This document shows positions 43,422-53,414 of a stretch of 64,000 bases of DNA, piece after piece. A program made the position numbers and the translations under genes. The stretch spans positions 609,035 to 673,034 of the forward strand of contig NZ_JACSPQ010000001.1 of the NCBI RefSeq assembly GCF_014837055.1. Direction: 5' to 3'. The notes below the pieces were generated by a model. That model saw only the letters and a list, made by a program, of their open reading frames with translations, was not told where the DNA came from and did not search any database. Positions within the stretch are counted from its first letter, which is position 1, and each line of letters starts with the position of its first letter. Source of the stretch: Phocaeicola faecium (GTDB lineage Bacteria; Bacteroidota; Bacteroidia; Bacteroidales; Bacteroidaceae).

Positions 43422-44906
43422 ATGTTACTTTCCGACATACGAAAAAACCAAAAACTTGCAGCAAGGCGGAGTCCGATATATGAGCGGAACCGCTTTGCCA
43501 AGTTTATGATTTATTTCGGTATCACTTTTTGGGCAGCATACTTCGTTTACATCGGAGTTATGCTGTTTTTTGCTTTTAGCGAGGGGATACCGAATATGGA
43601 GCCTTATCACATTCTGAACTGCGGTCTGCCGTTCTTTCTGCTGATAGATTTCTTTATGCGCTTCCTGCTGCCCACTCCGGTGCAGGAAATCAAACCTTAC
43701 TTACTCCTCCCTCTCCCCAAGAAGCGGGTACTCAATGCCTTGCTCATACAGGCGGGACTGAATCCGTTTAACCTGTTTTGGCTTTTCCTCTTTGTGCCCT
43801 TCGCATGGCTTTCCGTGCTCCGGTTTTATGGAATCCCCGGCGTATTGGGTTACTGCGTGGGGATATGGCTGCTGATGGTAGGCAACGGCTATTGGAGTAT
43901 GCTGGTGCGGGTGCTGATGCGTCAGAAATTCATCTATATCCTGCTCATATTGCCTGTGTACGGAAGCATGGCGCTTTTGGAGTTCCTGCCCGAAACGGAG
44001 TGGACATCGCGGTTTTACATGGATTTGGGCGAAGGATACATCGAATGGAATCCGCTGGCATTTCTCGGCACGCTTGCCGTGGCTATCGGACTGGCGGGAG
44101 TGAACCGCTGGGTGCAGGGCAAACTGATTTACCGGGAACTGGCGCGCACGGAAGACAACAAGGTGAAACACATCAGCAACTATTCGTTTTTCGAGCGTTA
44201 CGGCATCGTGGGCGAATACATGCGTTTGGAACTGAAACTGATATTCCGCAACAAAACGCCGAAGTCGAACTTCTGGAGCTTCCTCTTCATCATGGTAATG
44301 TTTGCGTGCGCCCTTGCCGGCGATGTGTACGGCAGCAACAACTACATGAATTATTTCATCTGCCTCTACTGCTACTGTGTGTTCGGGCTGATGACACTGA
44401 GCCGAATCATGTCGTTCGAGGGGAATTACATCGACGGGCTGATGGTGCATAAAGAAACCATCTATAACCTGCTGCTCGCCAAGTATTACCTGCAAAGCAT
44501 CTTCCTGATAATCCCTTTCCTGATGATGCTTTATCCCGTGGTGACAGGCACGGTTTCGCTCCTCACCTCCGCAGCTTACCTGTTTTTTACGATGGGACCG
44601 ATATTTGCCACCATCATGCAGCTTGCCGTTTATAACGACAAGACCGCCGTCCTTAACGGCGGGTTCATGGCAAAGTCGCAGGGAAACACCATGTATCAAA
44701 CGCTTATCACGCTCATCGCATTTGCTGCCCCGCTGCTGATACAGAGAATGCTGACGTTCTTCCTGCCCGAAACCGAGGCGGGTATCGCCCTGTTGGTCAT
44801 CGGACTTGCAACGGTTGCCACGCACCGGATTTGGATAAAAAACATCTACGTGCGCTTAATGAAACGCCGGTATAACAACATGGAAAACTTTAGAAACACA
44901 CGTTAA
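43422..44906 (+). CDS. DUF5687 family membrane protein, ABC permease-like
   Basis: A 494-residue protein with about 11-12 membrane segments, starting MLLSDIRKNQKLAARRSPIY. A cytoplasmic loop carries MRLELKLIFRNKTPKSNFW, a feature of DUF5687. The family is found beside ABC ATPases, as here (ATPase 13 bases downstream), so it is very probably the membrane half of an ABC exporter. The substrate is unknown. Confidence 0.87.
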   Translation: MLLSDIRKNQKLAARRSPIYERNRFAKFMIYFGITFWAAYFVYIGVMLFFAFSEGIPNMEPYHILNCGLPFFLLIDFFMRFLLPTPVQEIKPYLLLPLPKKRVLNALLIQAGLNPFNLFWLFLFVPFAWLSVLRFYGIPGVLGYCVGIWLLMVGNGYWSMLVRVLMRQKFIYILLILPVYGSMALLEFLPETEWTSRFYMDLGEGYIEWNPLAFLGTLAVAIGLAGVNRWVQGKLIYRELARTEDNKVKHISNYSFFERYGIVGEYMRLELKLIFRNKTPKSNFWSFLFIMVMFACALAGDVYGSNNYMNYFICLYCYCVFGLMTLSRIMSFEGNYIDGLMVHKETIYNLLLAKYYLQSIFLIIPFLMMLYPVVTGTVSLLTSAAYLFFTMGPIFATIMQLAVYNDKTAVLNGGFMAKSQGNTMYQTLITLIAFAAPLLIQRMLTFFLPETEAGIALLVIGLATVATHRIWIKNIYVRLMKRRYNNMENFRNTR

Positions 44907-44919
44907 TCAACTCATCCTT

Positions 44920-45621
44920 ATGATTCTGATTCATGATTTAAAGAAAACCTACGGCAGCAAAGTGGCTGTCGACATACCCGAATATACCATTGCCGAAGGA
45001 GAGATATTGGGATTGGTGGGAAACAACGGAGCGGGAAAAACTACGCTTTTCCGCCTGATGCTCGACCTTCTGAAGGCTGACAGCGGAAACGTTACGATAA
45101 ACGACATTGATGTCAGCCGGAGTGAATCGTGGAAAAATTTCACAGGGGCTTACCTTGATGAGAGTTTCCTTATCGACTATCTCACACCCGAAGAGTATTT
45201 CTGTTTCGTGGGAAAAATGTGCGGTTTCACAAAGGCCGAAACAGAGGAACGGATTGAGGCTTACAGCCGCTTCATGGCAGACGAAATCATCGGGCAGAAG
45301 AAGTACATCCGCAACCTTTCTGCCGGAAACAGACAGAAGGTGGGGATTATCTCTGCCCTGCTCAGCCGCCCTGCGGTGGTGATTTTAGACGAGCCTTTCA
45401 ACTTCCTCGACCCCAGTTCGCAATCGTCGCTCAAGCATTTGCTCCGCGAATATAACCGCGAAACATGCGCCACCATCCTCGTGTCGAGCCATAACCTGAC
45501 CCACACCACAGACATCAGCACACGCATTGCCGTACTGGAACACGGGGTCATCATCCGCGACATCGACAACACCGAAGGAACGGCTTCGGAAGAGCTGGAA
45601 GAATACTTCAGAAGGGAATAA
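44920..45621 (+). CDS. ABC transporter ATP-binding protein (DUF5687 partner)
   Basis: A 233-residue ABC ATPase. Walker A GNNGAGKTT is at about 34-42, the signature is NLSAGNRQKVGI, Walker B is AVVILDEPFNFLDP, and the switch His is in VSSHNLTH. The signature SAGNRQK differs from LSGGQ in the manner of the CcmA/NatA-type exporters. The gene ends the ftsK-to-ABC run. Confidence 0.92.
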   Translation: MILIHDLKKTYGSKVAVDIPEYTIAEGEILGLVGNNGAGKTTLFRLMLDLLKADSGNVTINDIDVSRSESWKNFTGAYLDESFLIDYLTPEEYFCFVGKMCGFTKAETEERIEAYSRFMADEIIGQKKYIRNLSAGNRQKVGIISALLSRPAVVILDEPFNFLDPSSQSSLKHLLREYNRETCATILVSSHNLTHTTDISTRIAVLEHGVIIRDIDNTEGTASEELEEYFRRE

Positions 45622-45628
45622 CCGGACG

Positions 45629-45715
45629 AAAAATTCTACCCGAAAGACAGGGTGACGCTAACGCTTGTGTCAAGTAAAACTTCCGCATGGATTTCCTCGC
45701 GTTACCCATAGAAAT
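45629..45715. repeat. Intergenic repeat, copy 5 (degenerate)
   Basis: Between the convergent ABC and C69 genes, ATTCTACCCG near 45633, GACGCTAACGC near 45653 and GTTACCCATAGAAATTTCG at the end keep recognisable family half-sites, but the arms no longer pair well. This looks like a decayed member of the twin-hairpin family. Confidence 0.5.
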
Positions 45716-45721
45716 TTCGGC

Positions 45722-45773
45722 ACAAAAAAAATCGGCAATACCCGGAGATAGAAAGCCTCCGGATATTGCCGAT
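45722..45773 (-). terminator. Terminator of the C69 dipeptidase gene
   Basis: A long stem (ATCGGCAATACCCGGAG with CTCCGGATATTGCCGAT, one mismatch) is followed on the minus strand by eight T. It sits 28 bases after the C69 stop. It may also stop plus-strand readthrough from the ABC gene, but lacks a T-run on that side. Confidence 0.88.
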
Positions 45774-45801
45774 TCAAGTATCAAAATCAGTGGCGTACCT
45801 C

Positions 45802-47445
45802 TTACCAAGTCTTCATCAAGTAGCGGTCGCCGGTTTCTTCTACTAATTTTTTCAAGAACTCTTCGCTGTATCCCGGACGGTCGAGCGGAGCACTGTTTCC
45901 GGTTTCGGGGCGAACCAGCTTACCGTTTTTCACACGCTTCACTGCGCCGTCGTTATAACGGACAATCAGGAACTCACCCAACTTCTTCCAACTATCCAGT
46001 GCGGTGCGTGCAGCCATGTCGGTATAGTTGGTCAGAAACTCCTTCGCTTTCTGCGGGTCTTCCTGATACAGTTTCAACGCTGCACTTTCTATTCCTTCCT
46101 GCGCATTGGCATACATATCTTCCAAGCTGTTTTGTACGGAACGCATATCGCCTACCATCAGCGAGTAACGCGGACGAATCATGTCTGCCACCCAGTTATA
46201 AATCCAGAAGGCCGAATCCCATGAGAACGTGACACAGTCGCCGTTACCTTCGGCATACGGAGCCGGAACACGGTCGGTATTACAGTAAACGGGAGTAAAC
46301 ACCGTCATGTTTGCATCGTCTAATCCGAACCACAATACACCGCCTACCATGTCGGGCATCGTAGAACGCATCTGCGAAACAAATACAAAGCCACTCTGCT
46401 GAGTTGAGATAGGACGTTCGTTGAAATAGTCTTTACCATCGACCTTAAAAGTCAGCGGAGAAAGACGATAGGGCGTTTCAAAAGCTCCTGCCCCACAATC
46501 TTTTGTAATGTCAAGCGGCGTACCCTCGTAGTGGTCGCGCATGGCGTGCTGAATATCGCGTACAGACACCTTGCGGTCGGGCTTCACGTAAAGAGGCATC
46601 GGTTCTTTACTCTCGCCCTGAACGTAAGGCAGGTAAGTCTGTCCCGTTGATTTGCTGAACATGTTATAAAAACTCCATACACGGGCTTCGCAGAAACGAA
46701 CATTATCGAAAGTAAGAGGACAATAAGCATCCGCAAAGCTGAAATCGGTATTCTTTCCGGAGAAATAGCCTTTTTCACGGGCGAAAGAAACCACATCCGG
46801 AGCGTAGAGGCAGTTCTCTTTGTCGCTCATATTAAATTTATGGATACGGCTTTGGTTGGCGTGTGCAGCAATGCAATCGTCGGGGATGCGCACGGCTACC
46901 CATACGGCACCTTTCACTCCCGGTCCTTTACCAATCATTTCCATAATCCAAGCCTCATTAGGGTCGGCGATGGAGAAAGACTCGCCACTGCTGTAATAAC
47001 CGTACTCCTTTACCAAATCGGTCATTACCTTGATGGCTTCTTTCGCCGTGCGAGAACGCTGAAGCGCCACGTATATCAGACTTCCGTAGTCCATGATACC
47101 CGTAGAATCTACCAATTCCGGACGTCCGCCGAACGTAGTTTCGCCGATAGTAACCTGAAACTCGTTCGTATTCCCTATCACGTTATACGTTTGTTTAGCC
47201 TCCTTGATTTGTCCCAAATACTTACCGGTATCCCACTCGTAGATGTCGCGCATCGCTCCCGCCGGATGAACGGCTGCCGGATAATGGCAAAGGAATCCGA
47301 ACAATCCGTACGAATCGGCAGAATAAGACACAATTACCGAACCGTCGGCAGAGGCATTCTTGCCGACAATAAAATTAGTACAGGCCCAACTGCCCGTAAC
47401 AAAGGCTGTCAAAAACAAGACAGCAAAAACTAATCTTCTCTTCAT
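45802..47445 (-). CDS. C69 family dipeptidase
   Basis: A 547-residue Ntn-hydrolase of the PepD/C69 type. The signal peptide ends at GSWA and the new N-terminal residue is the catalytic Cys22 (ACTNFIVGKNAS). Later motifs include YSADSYGLFGFLCHYPA, EFQVTIGETTFGGRPEL and YVALQRSRTAKEAIKVM. It probably hydrolyses dipeptides in the periplasm. It lies 75 bases downstream of the M23 peptidase on the same strand, so the two may be co-transcribed. Confidence 0.93.
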   Translation of the reverse strand: MKRRLVFAVLFLTAFVTGSWACTNFIVGKNASADGSVIVSYSADSYGLFGFLCHYPAAVHPAGAMRDIYEWDTGKYLGQIKEAKQTYNVIGNTNEFQVTIGETTFGGRPELVDSTGIMDYGSLIYVALQRSRTAKEAIKVMTDLVKEYGYYSSGESFSIADPNEAWIMEMIGKGPGVKGAVWVAVRIPDDCIAAHANQSRIHKFNMSDKENCLYAPDVVSFAREKGYFSGKNTDFSFADAYCPLTFDNVRFCEARVWSFYNMFSKSTGQTYLPYVQGESKEPMPLYVKPDRKVSVRDIQHAMRDHYEGTPLDITKDCGAGAFETPYRLSPLTFKVDGKDYFNERPISTQQSGFVFVSQMRSTMPDMVGGVLWFGLDDANMTVFTPVYCNTDRVPAPYAEGNGDCVTFSWDSAFWIYNWVADMIRPRYSLMVGDMRSVQNSLEDMYANAQEGIESAALKLYQEDPQKAKEFLTNYTDMAARTALDSWKKLGEFLIVRYNDGAVKRVKNGKLVRPETGNSAPLDRPGYSEEFLKKLVEETGDRYLMKTW

Positions 47446-47520
47446 ATATAAATTGGTTTATGTATTGTTTCTTTATTTTTTATGGGAAATATCTCTGACG
47501 GCGGCGAGCATGTAGACGCA

Positions 47521-49215
47521 TCAGAAGCGATACGTGCGGCGGGTCTCGTTTCCGCAATAATCCGTCACCACCACTTCTGCCTGATGTGCCACTCCACGTT
47601 TCACACGTTCCGGGTCTTGGATAACCAACACGCCTTTCTTTAACCCGAACAAGACGAAATGTCCGTCAATATATACTTTATAAGAGACAACCCCTGTTTC
47701 TGCATCGCCTACCTTAAAACGAATGTTTCGATTCGTGCGCCATCCTTGTATCCCTACCGGAGTTACCCGCGGAGCAACGGTATCGACCGCCACGGCAAAA
47801 CGTCCCAACGAACGAACGCGGGCTTTCACCCACCCGTCGGAGTACGTTCCGCCCATCGATGCACGGCGTTTCCCTGCCTTTTGCACGATATAGTATTTCG
47901 AAGTGTCGGACACGGGGAGGTGGCGCACACCGATAGACAAATCGCAATAATCGTGTAAAGGGGTATTGCCGGCATCCAGCACATAGTCTAACGAAACAGC
48001 TCCGCTGTCTCCCGTTACCGAAGTGCGAAGCTCAACATTATCGTAGATGTAACCTCGGGGAATCACCAGCTCCATTCCCGGTTCCTGAATCACGTTTGTC
48101 CGATTCCAATAAAGCATCTTGCTGTCAGCCTCCTGACGATATTCCGGTATCGGCTGCCGACGTCCGCGCACGGTGAAACGGTAAGTCTTCCGATTGCCGA
48201 AGTTATCTTCCAATACGTAACGGAAATGATAATCGCGCTCCTCATCTATCGTTACGATACCTTTACTTTCACCGGTATGAAGCAGACGCAAGCGATTGCC
48301 GGGCAGCGTACGGGAACGCATAATCAGCCTCCGTGTACGTACCAGTTCATCGTAATCCGTAAAGCCGTTAATCATCCGGTTTTCGGCGGGTGCCACCGCA
48401 TCGGTGGTGCTATTGAATACCTGAACAGAATCGACATAGAGTGTTACGGAATGTACACCATAAAAGTTGGAAGTACCGTCCATATAATCTTTTGCACTGA
48501 TACCCGTATAGATTTCACCCCATGCGCTGACCGGCTGATTCAGTGAGGCTATCGGGACGAGTTTTTTACGCTGCGAACCGTTTACCACTCCTTTGCCTTC
48601 TACGGGATAAAAGCCGACAAGACTTGCCACCGGTGCTTTTTTATCTGAAAGATACCGCTTGAAGTAAGGCATGGGGTCGATATATTCGTCTGTATCCGTA
48701 CGGCGAAGCTCCAAATGCAAATGCGGACCAGCCGACGAACCTTCGTTTCCGCTCAGCGCGATAACATCGCCCTGCTTTACGGGAAACTGTTCGGGCGTAA
48801 ACGTCAGGCTGCAAGTAAAAGTCTCGTTAGCATATTGATAGTTGCGCAGATACTGCTGGATTTCCGGGGCAAAAGCCACAATATGCCCGTACACCGAAGT
48901 CAATCCGTTAGGATGAGCCACATAAATAGCCTGCCCATACCCTCCGTGGAATACGGCAATGCGTGAAACATACCCGTCTGCGATGCAGCGAATCGGTTTT
49001 CCGGTCACACCCTGTGTTTTTATATCCAGTCCGTTATGAAAATGATTGGGACGAAGTTCCCCGAAATTGGCACTCAGCAACAAAGGGAAATCAAATGGCG
49101 AACAAAAGTCGACCCGTACAGAATCTTGTGCCTGCATCGAGAGGGCTCCTCCTCCCACAAACACAAACATCAACTTTCGTACAGAAAATAGAACTTGCTT
49201 TAATTTCTTTCTCAC
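47521..49215 (-). CDS. M23 family metallopeptidase
   Basis: A 564-residue exported protein. The signal-like N terminus is [16 protein letters not shown]. The LytM/M23 domain, about 50-190, has zinc ligands in [13 protein letters not shown] (H60, D64) and GPHLHLELR, followed by about 370 residues of beta-rich modules. Such enzymes cut peptidoglycan cross-bridges. Zinc-binding residues are intact, so it is likely active. There is no twin-arginine motif in its signal although the gene overlaps tatA by four bases (ATGA). Confidence 0.92.
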   Translation of the reverse strand: MRKKLKQVLFSVRKLMFVFVGGGALSMQAQDSVRVDFCSPFDFPLLLSANFGELRPNHFHNGLDIKTQGVTGKPIRCIADGYVSRIAVFHGGYGQAIYVAHPNGLTSVYGHIVAFAPEIQQYLRNYQYANETFTCSLTFTPEQFPVKQGDVIALSGNEGSSAGPHLHLELRRTDTDEYIDPMPYFKRYLSDKKAPVASLVGFYPVEGKGVVNGSQRKKLVPIASLNQPVSAWGEIYTGISAKDYMDGTSNFYGVHSVTLYVDSVQVFNSTTDAVAPAENRMINGFTDYDELVRTRRLIMRSRTLPGNRLRLLHTGESKGIVTIDEERDYHFRYVLEDNFGNRKTYRFTVRGRRQPIPEYRQEADSKMLYWNRTNVIQEPGMELVIPRGYIYDNVELRTSVTGDSGAVSLDYVLDAGNTPLHDYCDLSIGVRHLPVSDTSKYYIVQKAGKRRASMGGTYSDGWVKARVRSLGRFAVAVDTVAPRVTPVGIQGWRTNRNIRFKVGDAETGVVSYKVYIDGHFVLFGLKKGVLVIQDPERVKRGVAHQAEVVVTDYCGNETRRTYRF

Positions 49216-49421
49216 TTCGTTTCGTCTTTCTTTGCATCTTTATCCGTCGAAGTATTTTCCTCGTCGCCTACCCCGTTCAGTCCTTCTTTGAAATTTTTCA
49301 CACCCTTTCCCATACCTTTCATCAGTTCGGGAATCTTTTTACCGCCGAAAAGCAGCAATACCACCAACAGGATAATCAGAATTTCCTGTGTGCCCAAGCC
49401 TAAAAACAATAGTGTATTCAT
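49212..49421 (-). CDS. tatA: TatA/E family twin-arginine translocase subunit
   Basis: A 69-residue protein with one membrane segment ([20 protein letters not shown]), the FGxKKxPE motif, an amphipathic helix ([18 protein letters not shown]) and an acidic/basic tail. TatA forms the pore for folded Tat substrates together with TatC; no tatC is in this window. The stop overlaps the start of the M23 gene. A minus-strand TATATTTG box lies upstream at 49454-49461. Confidence 0.92.
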   Translation of the reverse strand: MNTLLFLGLGTQEILIILLVVLLLFGGKKIPELMKGMGKGVKNFKEGLNGVGDEENTSTDKDAKKDETK

Positions 49422-49453
49422 ATCCGTTATCGTTGTTTTATCTTATCTGCGTA

Positions 49454-49461
49454 CAAATATA
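49454..49461 (-). promoter_or_regulatory. Probable -7 box for tatA-M23
   Basis: The minus strand reads TATATTTG. The expected -33 position falls inside the gcvT terminator stem and does not match TTTG. The call is by the -7 box alone. Confidence 0.4.
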
Positions 49462-49474
49462 ATAGGATTTTAAT

Positions 49475-49509
49475 AAAAAACGGGCACGAATCACAAGGAT
49501 TCATACCCG
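49475..49509 (-). terminator. Terminator of gcvT
   Basis: CGGGCACGAATC (49481-49492) pairs with GATTCATACCCG (49498-49509) with two G-T pairs and a short loop. On the minus strand a T-run follows. It lies 20 bases after the gcvT stop. Confidence 0.83.
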
Positions 49510-49528
49510 AAAGTCCATTAAAAAACCG

Positions 49529-50614
49529 TTATTTACGGAAAGGCGGTTTTACAACCTGCGCTTTCAGCTTACGTCCGCGATTATCCAAATAGATTTCCGT
49601 ACCGGGTTTGGCAAAAGCTGTTTCCACATATCCCATCCCGATACCGATTTTACGTATAGGCGACATCGTGCCGGAAGTTACGTGCCCGATGGTTCTCCCT
49701 TCGGCGTCGGTCAGTGCATAACCATGACGCGGAATGCCTCTGTCTATCATCTCGAAGCCCACTAACTTACGGCTCACACCTTCGGCTTTCTGCTGTTCCA
49801 GCGCGGCCCGGTTCGTAAAGTTCTTGCCTTCTACAAACTTGGTTATCCAACCCAATCCGGCTTCGAGCGGTGAAGTGGTGTCATCGATATCGTTACCATA
49901 GAGGCAGAATCCCATCTCCAGACGGAGCGTATCACGGGCTCCTAATCCTGCGGGCTTGATGCCAAACTCTTCGCCGGCTTCGAAGATGGCGTCCCATATC
50001 TTCATCGCATCTTGAGGATAGAAATACAGTTCGAAACCGCCCGCCCCGGTGTATCCGGTATTCGAAATGATAACATTAGGCACACCGGCAAACTCGCCTA
50101 CACGAAAAGTGTAGTAAGGGATTTCACTCAGGTTGACGGAAGTCAGTTTCTGTAATGCGTCAACCACTTTCGGTCCTTGAACAGCGAGTTGGGCAATGTT
50201 ATCGGAAGCATTTTCCAATTCCGCCCCCACCTGATTATGCGAAACACACCAATTCCAATCTTTATCAATATTTGCAGCATTCACTACCAGCATATACTTT
50301 TCAGGCTCGTAGGCATATACCAGCAAATCGTCGACTATACCGCCCGTTTCGTTGGGGAAACACGTATATTGGATTTTTCCGGGTGTCAACACAGCAACGT
50401 TGTTCGACGTAACTTGTTGAAGGAACTCAAGTGCGTGAGGCCCTTTTACCCAAAACTCGCCCATGTGAGAAACGTCGAACACACCAACGGCATTACATAC
50501 CGTCAGATGTTCATCAATGATTCCAGAATATTCGATGGGCATGTTATAGCCTGCAAATTCGTGCATTTTTGCGCCAAGCGCAATGTGTTTTTCGGTAAAC
50601 GGAGTTGTTTTCAT
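49529..50614 (-). CDS. gcvT: Glycine cleavage system T protein (aminomethyltransferase)
   Basis: A 361-residue tetrahydrofolate-dependent aminomethyltransferase of the glycine cleavage system. Motifs include [47 protein letters not shown] and [20 protein letters not shown], with a C-terminal [18 protein letters not shown]. Length is typical. It releases methylene-THF and ammonia from the lipoyl carrier GcvH. The other gcv genes are not in the window. It is downstream of pepT, separated by a hairpin. Confidence 0.96.
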   Translation of the reverse strand: MKTTPFTEKHIALGAKMHEFAGYNMPIEYSGIIDEHLTVCNAVGVFDVSHMGEFWVKGPHALEFLQQVTSNNVAVLTPGKIQYTCFPNETGGIVDDLLVYAYEPEKYMLVVNAANIDKDWNWCVSHNQVGAELENASDNIAQLAVQGPKVVDALQKLTSVNLSEIPYYTFRVGEFAGVPNVIISNTGYTGAGGFELYFYPQDAMKIWDAIFEAGEEFGIKPAGLGARDTLRLEMGFCLYGNDIDDTTSPLEAGLGWITKFVEGKNFTNRAALEQQKAEGVSRKLVGFEMIDRGIPRHGYALTDAEGRTIGHVTSGTMSPIRKIGIGMGYVETAFAKPGTEIYLDNRGRKLKAQVVKPPFRK

Positions 50615-50640
50615 AGTGATTTGGTATTAAGAATTAAGTT

Positions 50641-50672
50641 ATTGAAGACCGGCCATATTCTCCGGCCTTCAA
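50641..50672 (-). terminator. Hairpin between pepT and gcvT
   Basis: ATTGAAGACCGG pairs with CCGGCCTTCAAT (one G-T pair) around an 8-base loop. No T-run follows on the minus strand, so it may be an mRNA 3'-end stabiliser or weak terminator of pepT rather than a strong stop. Confidence 0.55.
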
Positions 50673-50685
50673 TATTTACGTTTTA

Positions 50686-51912
50686 TCAATATCTCTTAGC
50701 TGTTAGTTCTGCTATTTTTACTACCACATTCATGGCTTTTTCAATTGATTGCACAGGTACAAACTCATAACGTCCATGGAAGTTCAATCCGCCGGCAAAG
50801 ATGTTCGGACACGGCAAACCTTTAAATGAGAGTTGCGCACCGTCTGTTCCGCCACGGATGGCTTTTACGTGAGGCTCCACTCCTGCTTCCTGCATGGCAG
50901 CGAACGCAATGTCGATAATGTGCATCAACGGCTCTACCTGCTGGCGCATGTTATAATATTGGTCTTTAAGCTCTACCGTAATCAGTTCTTCGCCGTATTT
51001 TCCGTTGATACGTGCCGCACAGTCTTGCATGAGTGCCTTGCGCGATTCAAATTTCTCACGGTCGTGGTCGCGGATGATGTACGAAAGCATCGTGCTTTCT
51101 ACCTCTCCCTCCATGCCTATCAAGTGATAGAATCCTTCGTAGCCTTCGGTAGTTGCGGGTGTTTCATCGGCAGGAAGCATGGAAACAAACTCATTGGCTA
51201 CCAAGAGCGAATTGATCATCTTGTTTTTGGCATAGCCGGGATGCACGTTGCGTCCTTTTACCTGTACCTTCGCCGCGGCTGCATTGAAGTTTTCAAACTC
51301 CAGCTCTCCTACTTCGCCGCCGTCCATCGTATATGCCCATTTCGCTCCGAATTTTTCCACATCAAACTTATGGGCTCCCAGTCCGATTTCTTCGTCGGGG
51401 TTAAAACCGATGCGGATTTTTCCATGCGGGATTTCGGGATGCTGCTTCAAGTAAGCCATCGCACCGATAATCTCGGCGATACCCGCCTTGTCATCGGCAC
51501 CCAGAAGCGTATGACCATCGGTTACAATCAAGTCTTCACCTACGTGGTCAAGCAATTCGGGGAAACGTTTCGGCGAAAGGATGATTCCTTCTGCTTCACA
51601 CAAAGCAATGTCTGTACCGTCATAGTTCTCCACGATACGCGGGTTTACATTTTCTCCACTCATGTCGGGGCTGGTGTCAATATGGGCAATGAAGCCGATA
51701 ACGGGCACAGGACGGTCTACATTCGCAGGAAGCGTAGCGAAAAGGTAACCATTGTCATCGAGCGATATTTCCTCCAGCCCGAGGTCTTCCAACTCTGTTT
51801 TCAAATATTGTGCAAACACCATCTGTTTCGGTGTACTGGGGGTAACACCGGTCGATTCATCAGACTGAGTGTCGAATGTTACGTACTTTAAAAAGCGTTC
51901 TATTACTGTCAT
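50686..51912 (-). CDS. pepT: Peptidase T (tripeptide aminopeptidase)
   Basis: A 408-residue M20B zinc aminopeptidase that removes N-terminal residues from tripeptides. The zinc and catalytic motifs are [33 protein letters not shown] and [18 protein letters not shown], with later [18 protein letters not shown]. Length and order are typical. It is cytoplasmic (no signal peptide). Confidence 0.97.
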   Translation of the reverse strand: MTVIERFLKYVTFDTQSDESTGVTPSTPKQMVFAQYLKTELEDLGLEEISLDDNGYLFATLPANVDRPVPVIGFIAHIDTSPDMSGENVNPRIVENYDGTDIALCEAEGIILSPKRFPELLDHVGEDLIVTDGHTLLGADDKAGIAEIIGAMAYLKQHPEIPHGKIRIGFNPDEEIGLGAHKFDVEKFGAKWAYTMDGGEVGELEFENFNAAAAKVQVKGRNVHPGYAKNKMINSLLVANEFVSMLPADETPATTEGYEGFYHLIGMEGEVESTMLSYIIRDHDREKFESRKALMQDCAARINGKYGEELITVELKDQYYNMRQQVEPLMHIIDIAFAAMQEAGVEPHVKAIRGGTDGAQLSFKGLPCPNIFAGGLNFHGRYEFVPVQSIEKAMNVVVKIAELTAKRY

Positions 51913-52055
51913 ATTCTTTTATGCTATGAAAAATTCGTTGATGTAAAGGTAAAAAATAGCCTCCGAATAGCCAAACCTGTTACCATTTTTTATTAAAAAC
52001 AGCGGCTATACCTCAAAGTCTTATAACGGATATTCGTTTTTTCAACGAACTTTTG

Positions 52056-52063
52056 TACTTTTG
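52056..52063 (+). promoter_or_regulatory. Probable -7 box for the outer membrane barrel gene
   Basis: TACTTTTG fits TAnnTTTG and lies 39 bases before the ATG at 52102. The -33 is poor (ATTC at about the right distance). Confidence 0.5.
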
Positions 52064-52101
52064 CACAATATCAATTAACCGAATGTCCCCGACATAACAG
52101 T

Positions 52102-53295
52102 ATGAAAAGACTTATTTTTATCTGCATAGCCTGCCTGCTTACGCTCGGCAGTTTTGCACAAGAGCCGCAAGACTCCATTACAAAACCACCTACGATGAGC
52201 AAAAAAGAACTGCGACGCCAACGGGTGGCTCAGCGCAATTTCCATTATAATATATTGGGAGGTCCAAGTTTCAGTCCGGACTTTGGCTTGCTGGTGGGAG
52301 GAAGCGCACTGATGACTTTCCGGATGAATGCAAAAGATACCACAATGCGCCGCTCAGTGGTGCCGGCTGCTATGGCATTTATGTTCAACGGAGGATTGAA
52401 CATCATGGTGAAACCGCAGCTTTTCTTTAAAGATGACCGTTTCCGCATTTTCGGACAATTCAGTTATAAGAATACGCAAGAAAACTTTTACGGTGTAGGA
52501 TATTCTACGAACAAAGACTATGTGCGCAGCGATACCACAAGCCAGTACCGTTACAGCGGAATACAAATCAACCCGTGGTTCTTATTCCGGGTAAGCGATA
52601 CCGACTTTTTTATCGGACCGCAAATTGATTTGAATTACGACCACATTACCGACCCCGCCAAGTATCTTGTCACCGAATCGAGCTATGTCGAAGCAGGTGG
52701 TACGAAAAACGGATATAAGAATTTCAGTTCGGGTGTCGGATTTCTTGCCACTTACGATACACGCGATATTCCTGCAAATCCTTACAAGGGGATTTATCTG
52801 AATATCAGCGGCATGATGTATGAAAAGTTTTTGGGAAGCGATACCGAGTTTTATCGCTTCGAGTTAGATTACCGGCAATATAAGTTGGTAGGACAGCGCA
52901 AGGTGCTGGCATGGACTGTGCAGAGCAAACACGTATTCGGCGATGTGCCTTTAAATAAATACGTATTAAGCGGAACGCCTTTCGACTTACGCGGATATTA
53001 CATGGGGCAGTATCGGGACAAGTCTTCTCACATAGCTCTTGTGGAGTACAGGCAAATGTTTAACAACGACCGTAGCAACCGACTGAAAAAAATATTAAGC
53101 CATTTGGGATTTGTTGCATGGGGAGGCTGCGGGTTCATGGGACCTACACCGGGGAAAATAGAAGGGGTACTTCCTAACGCCGGACTGGGGTTGCGCATTG
53201 AGGTACAGCCTCGTATGAACGTGCGGCTTGATTTCGGGCGGAACTTTATCAACAGACAGAATTTATTTTATTTCAACATGACGGAAGCCTTCTAA
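52102..53295 (+). CDS. Outer membrane beta-barrel protein (BamA/Omp85-like barrel without POTRA)
   Basis: A 397-residue protein with signal peptide (MKRLIFICIACLLTLGSFAQ), a short basic linker (MSKKELRRQRVAQRNF) and then a beta-barrel with alternating aromatic strands (FGQFSYKNTQENFYGVGYS; FRFELDYRQYK-type). The final strand ends with aromatics (NLFYFNMTEAF). The barrel resembles the surface-antigen (D15) C-terminal domain of Omp85 proteins. The POTRA domains are absent. The function is unknown; it could be a small outer-membrane channel. Confidence 0.82.
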   Translation: MKRLIFICIACLLTLGSFAQEPQDSITKPPTMSKKELRRQRVAQRNFHYNILGGPSFSPDFGLLVGGSALMTFRMNAKDTTMRRSVVPAAMAFMFNGGLNIMVKPQLFFKDDRFRIFGQFSYKNTQENFYGVGYSTNKDYVRSDTTSQYRYSGIQINPWFLFRVSDTDFFIGPQIDLNYDHITDPAKYLVTESSYVEAGGTKNGYKNFSSGVGFLATYDTRDIPANPYKGIYLNISGMMYEKFLGSDTEFYRFELDYRQYKLVGQRKVLAWTVQSKHVFGDVPLNKYVLSGTPFDLRGYYMGQYRDKSSHIALVEYRQMFNNDRSNRLKKILSHLGFVAWGGCGFMGPTPGKIEGVLPNAGLGLRIEVQPRMNVRLDFGRNFINRQNLFYFNMTEAF

Positions 53296-53341
53296 CGGTA
53301 TGCGGGGAGATTCTGTCAACACTTGCATCAAACCGCAGGTT

Positions 53342-53357
53342 CTCATGCCGGCATGAG
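53342..53357. other. Perfect 16-base palindrome
   Basis: CTCATGCCGGCATGAG (53342-53357) lies between the barrel gene and the shared terminator. It may be a regulatory or structural site, or a short first stem of the terminator region. No second copy was noticed. Confidence 0.4.
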
Positions 53358-53370
53358 TCATTTCATCCCA

Positions 53371-53412
53371 TATAAAAATCAGGAGCCACCCGCCGGTAGT
53401 TCCTGATTTTGT
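53371..53412. terminator. Bidirectional terminator between the barrel gene and uxaB
   Basis: ATCAGGAGC pairs with GTTCCTGAT (one wobble) with A- and T-runs outside on both sides, so it can end both convergent transcripts. Confidence 0.82.
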
Positions 53413-53414
53413 TT

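Noticed and set aside
43701-44825. A 374-codon minus-strand frame opposite DUF5687
   Set aside because: It is antisense to a clear membrane protein gene and is rich in His/Gln/Glu as expected from the complement of hydrophobic codons.
50833-51891. A 352-codon plus-strand frame opposite pepT
   Set aside because: It is antisense to an unmistakable peptidase T; no domain is seen in its translation.
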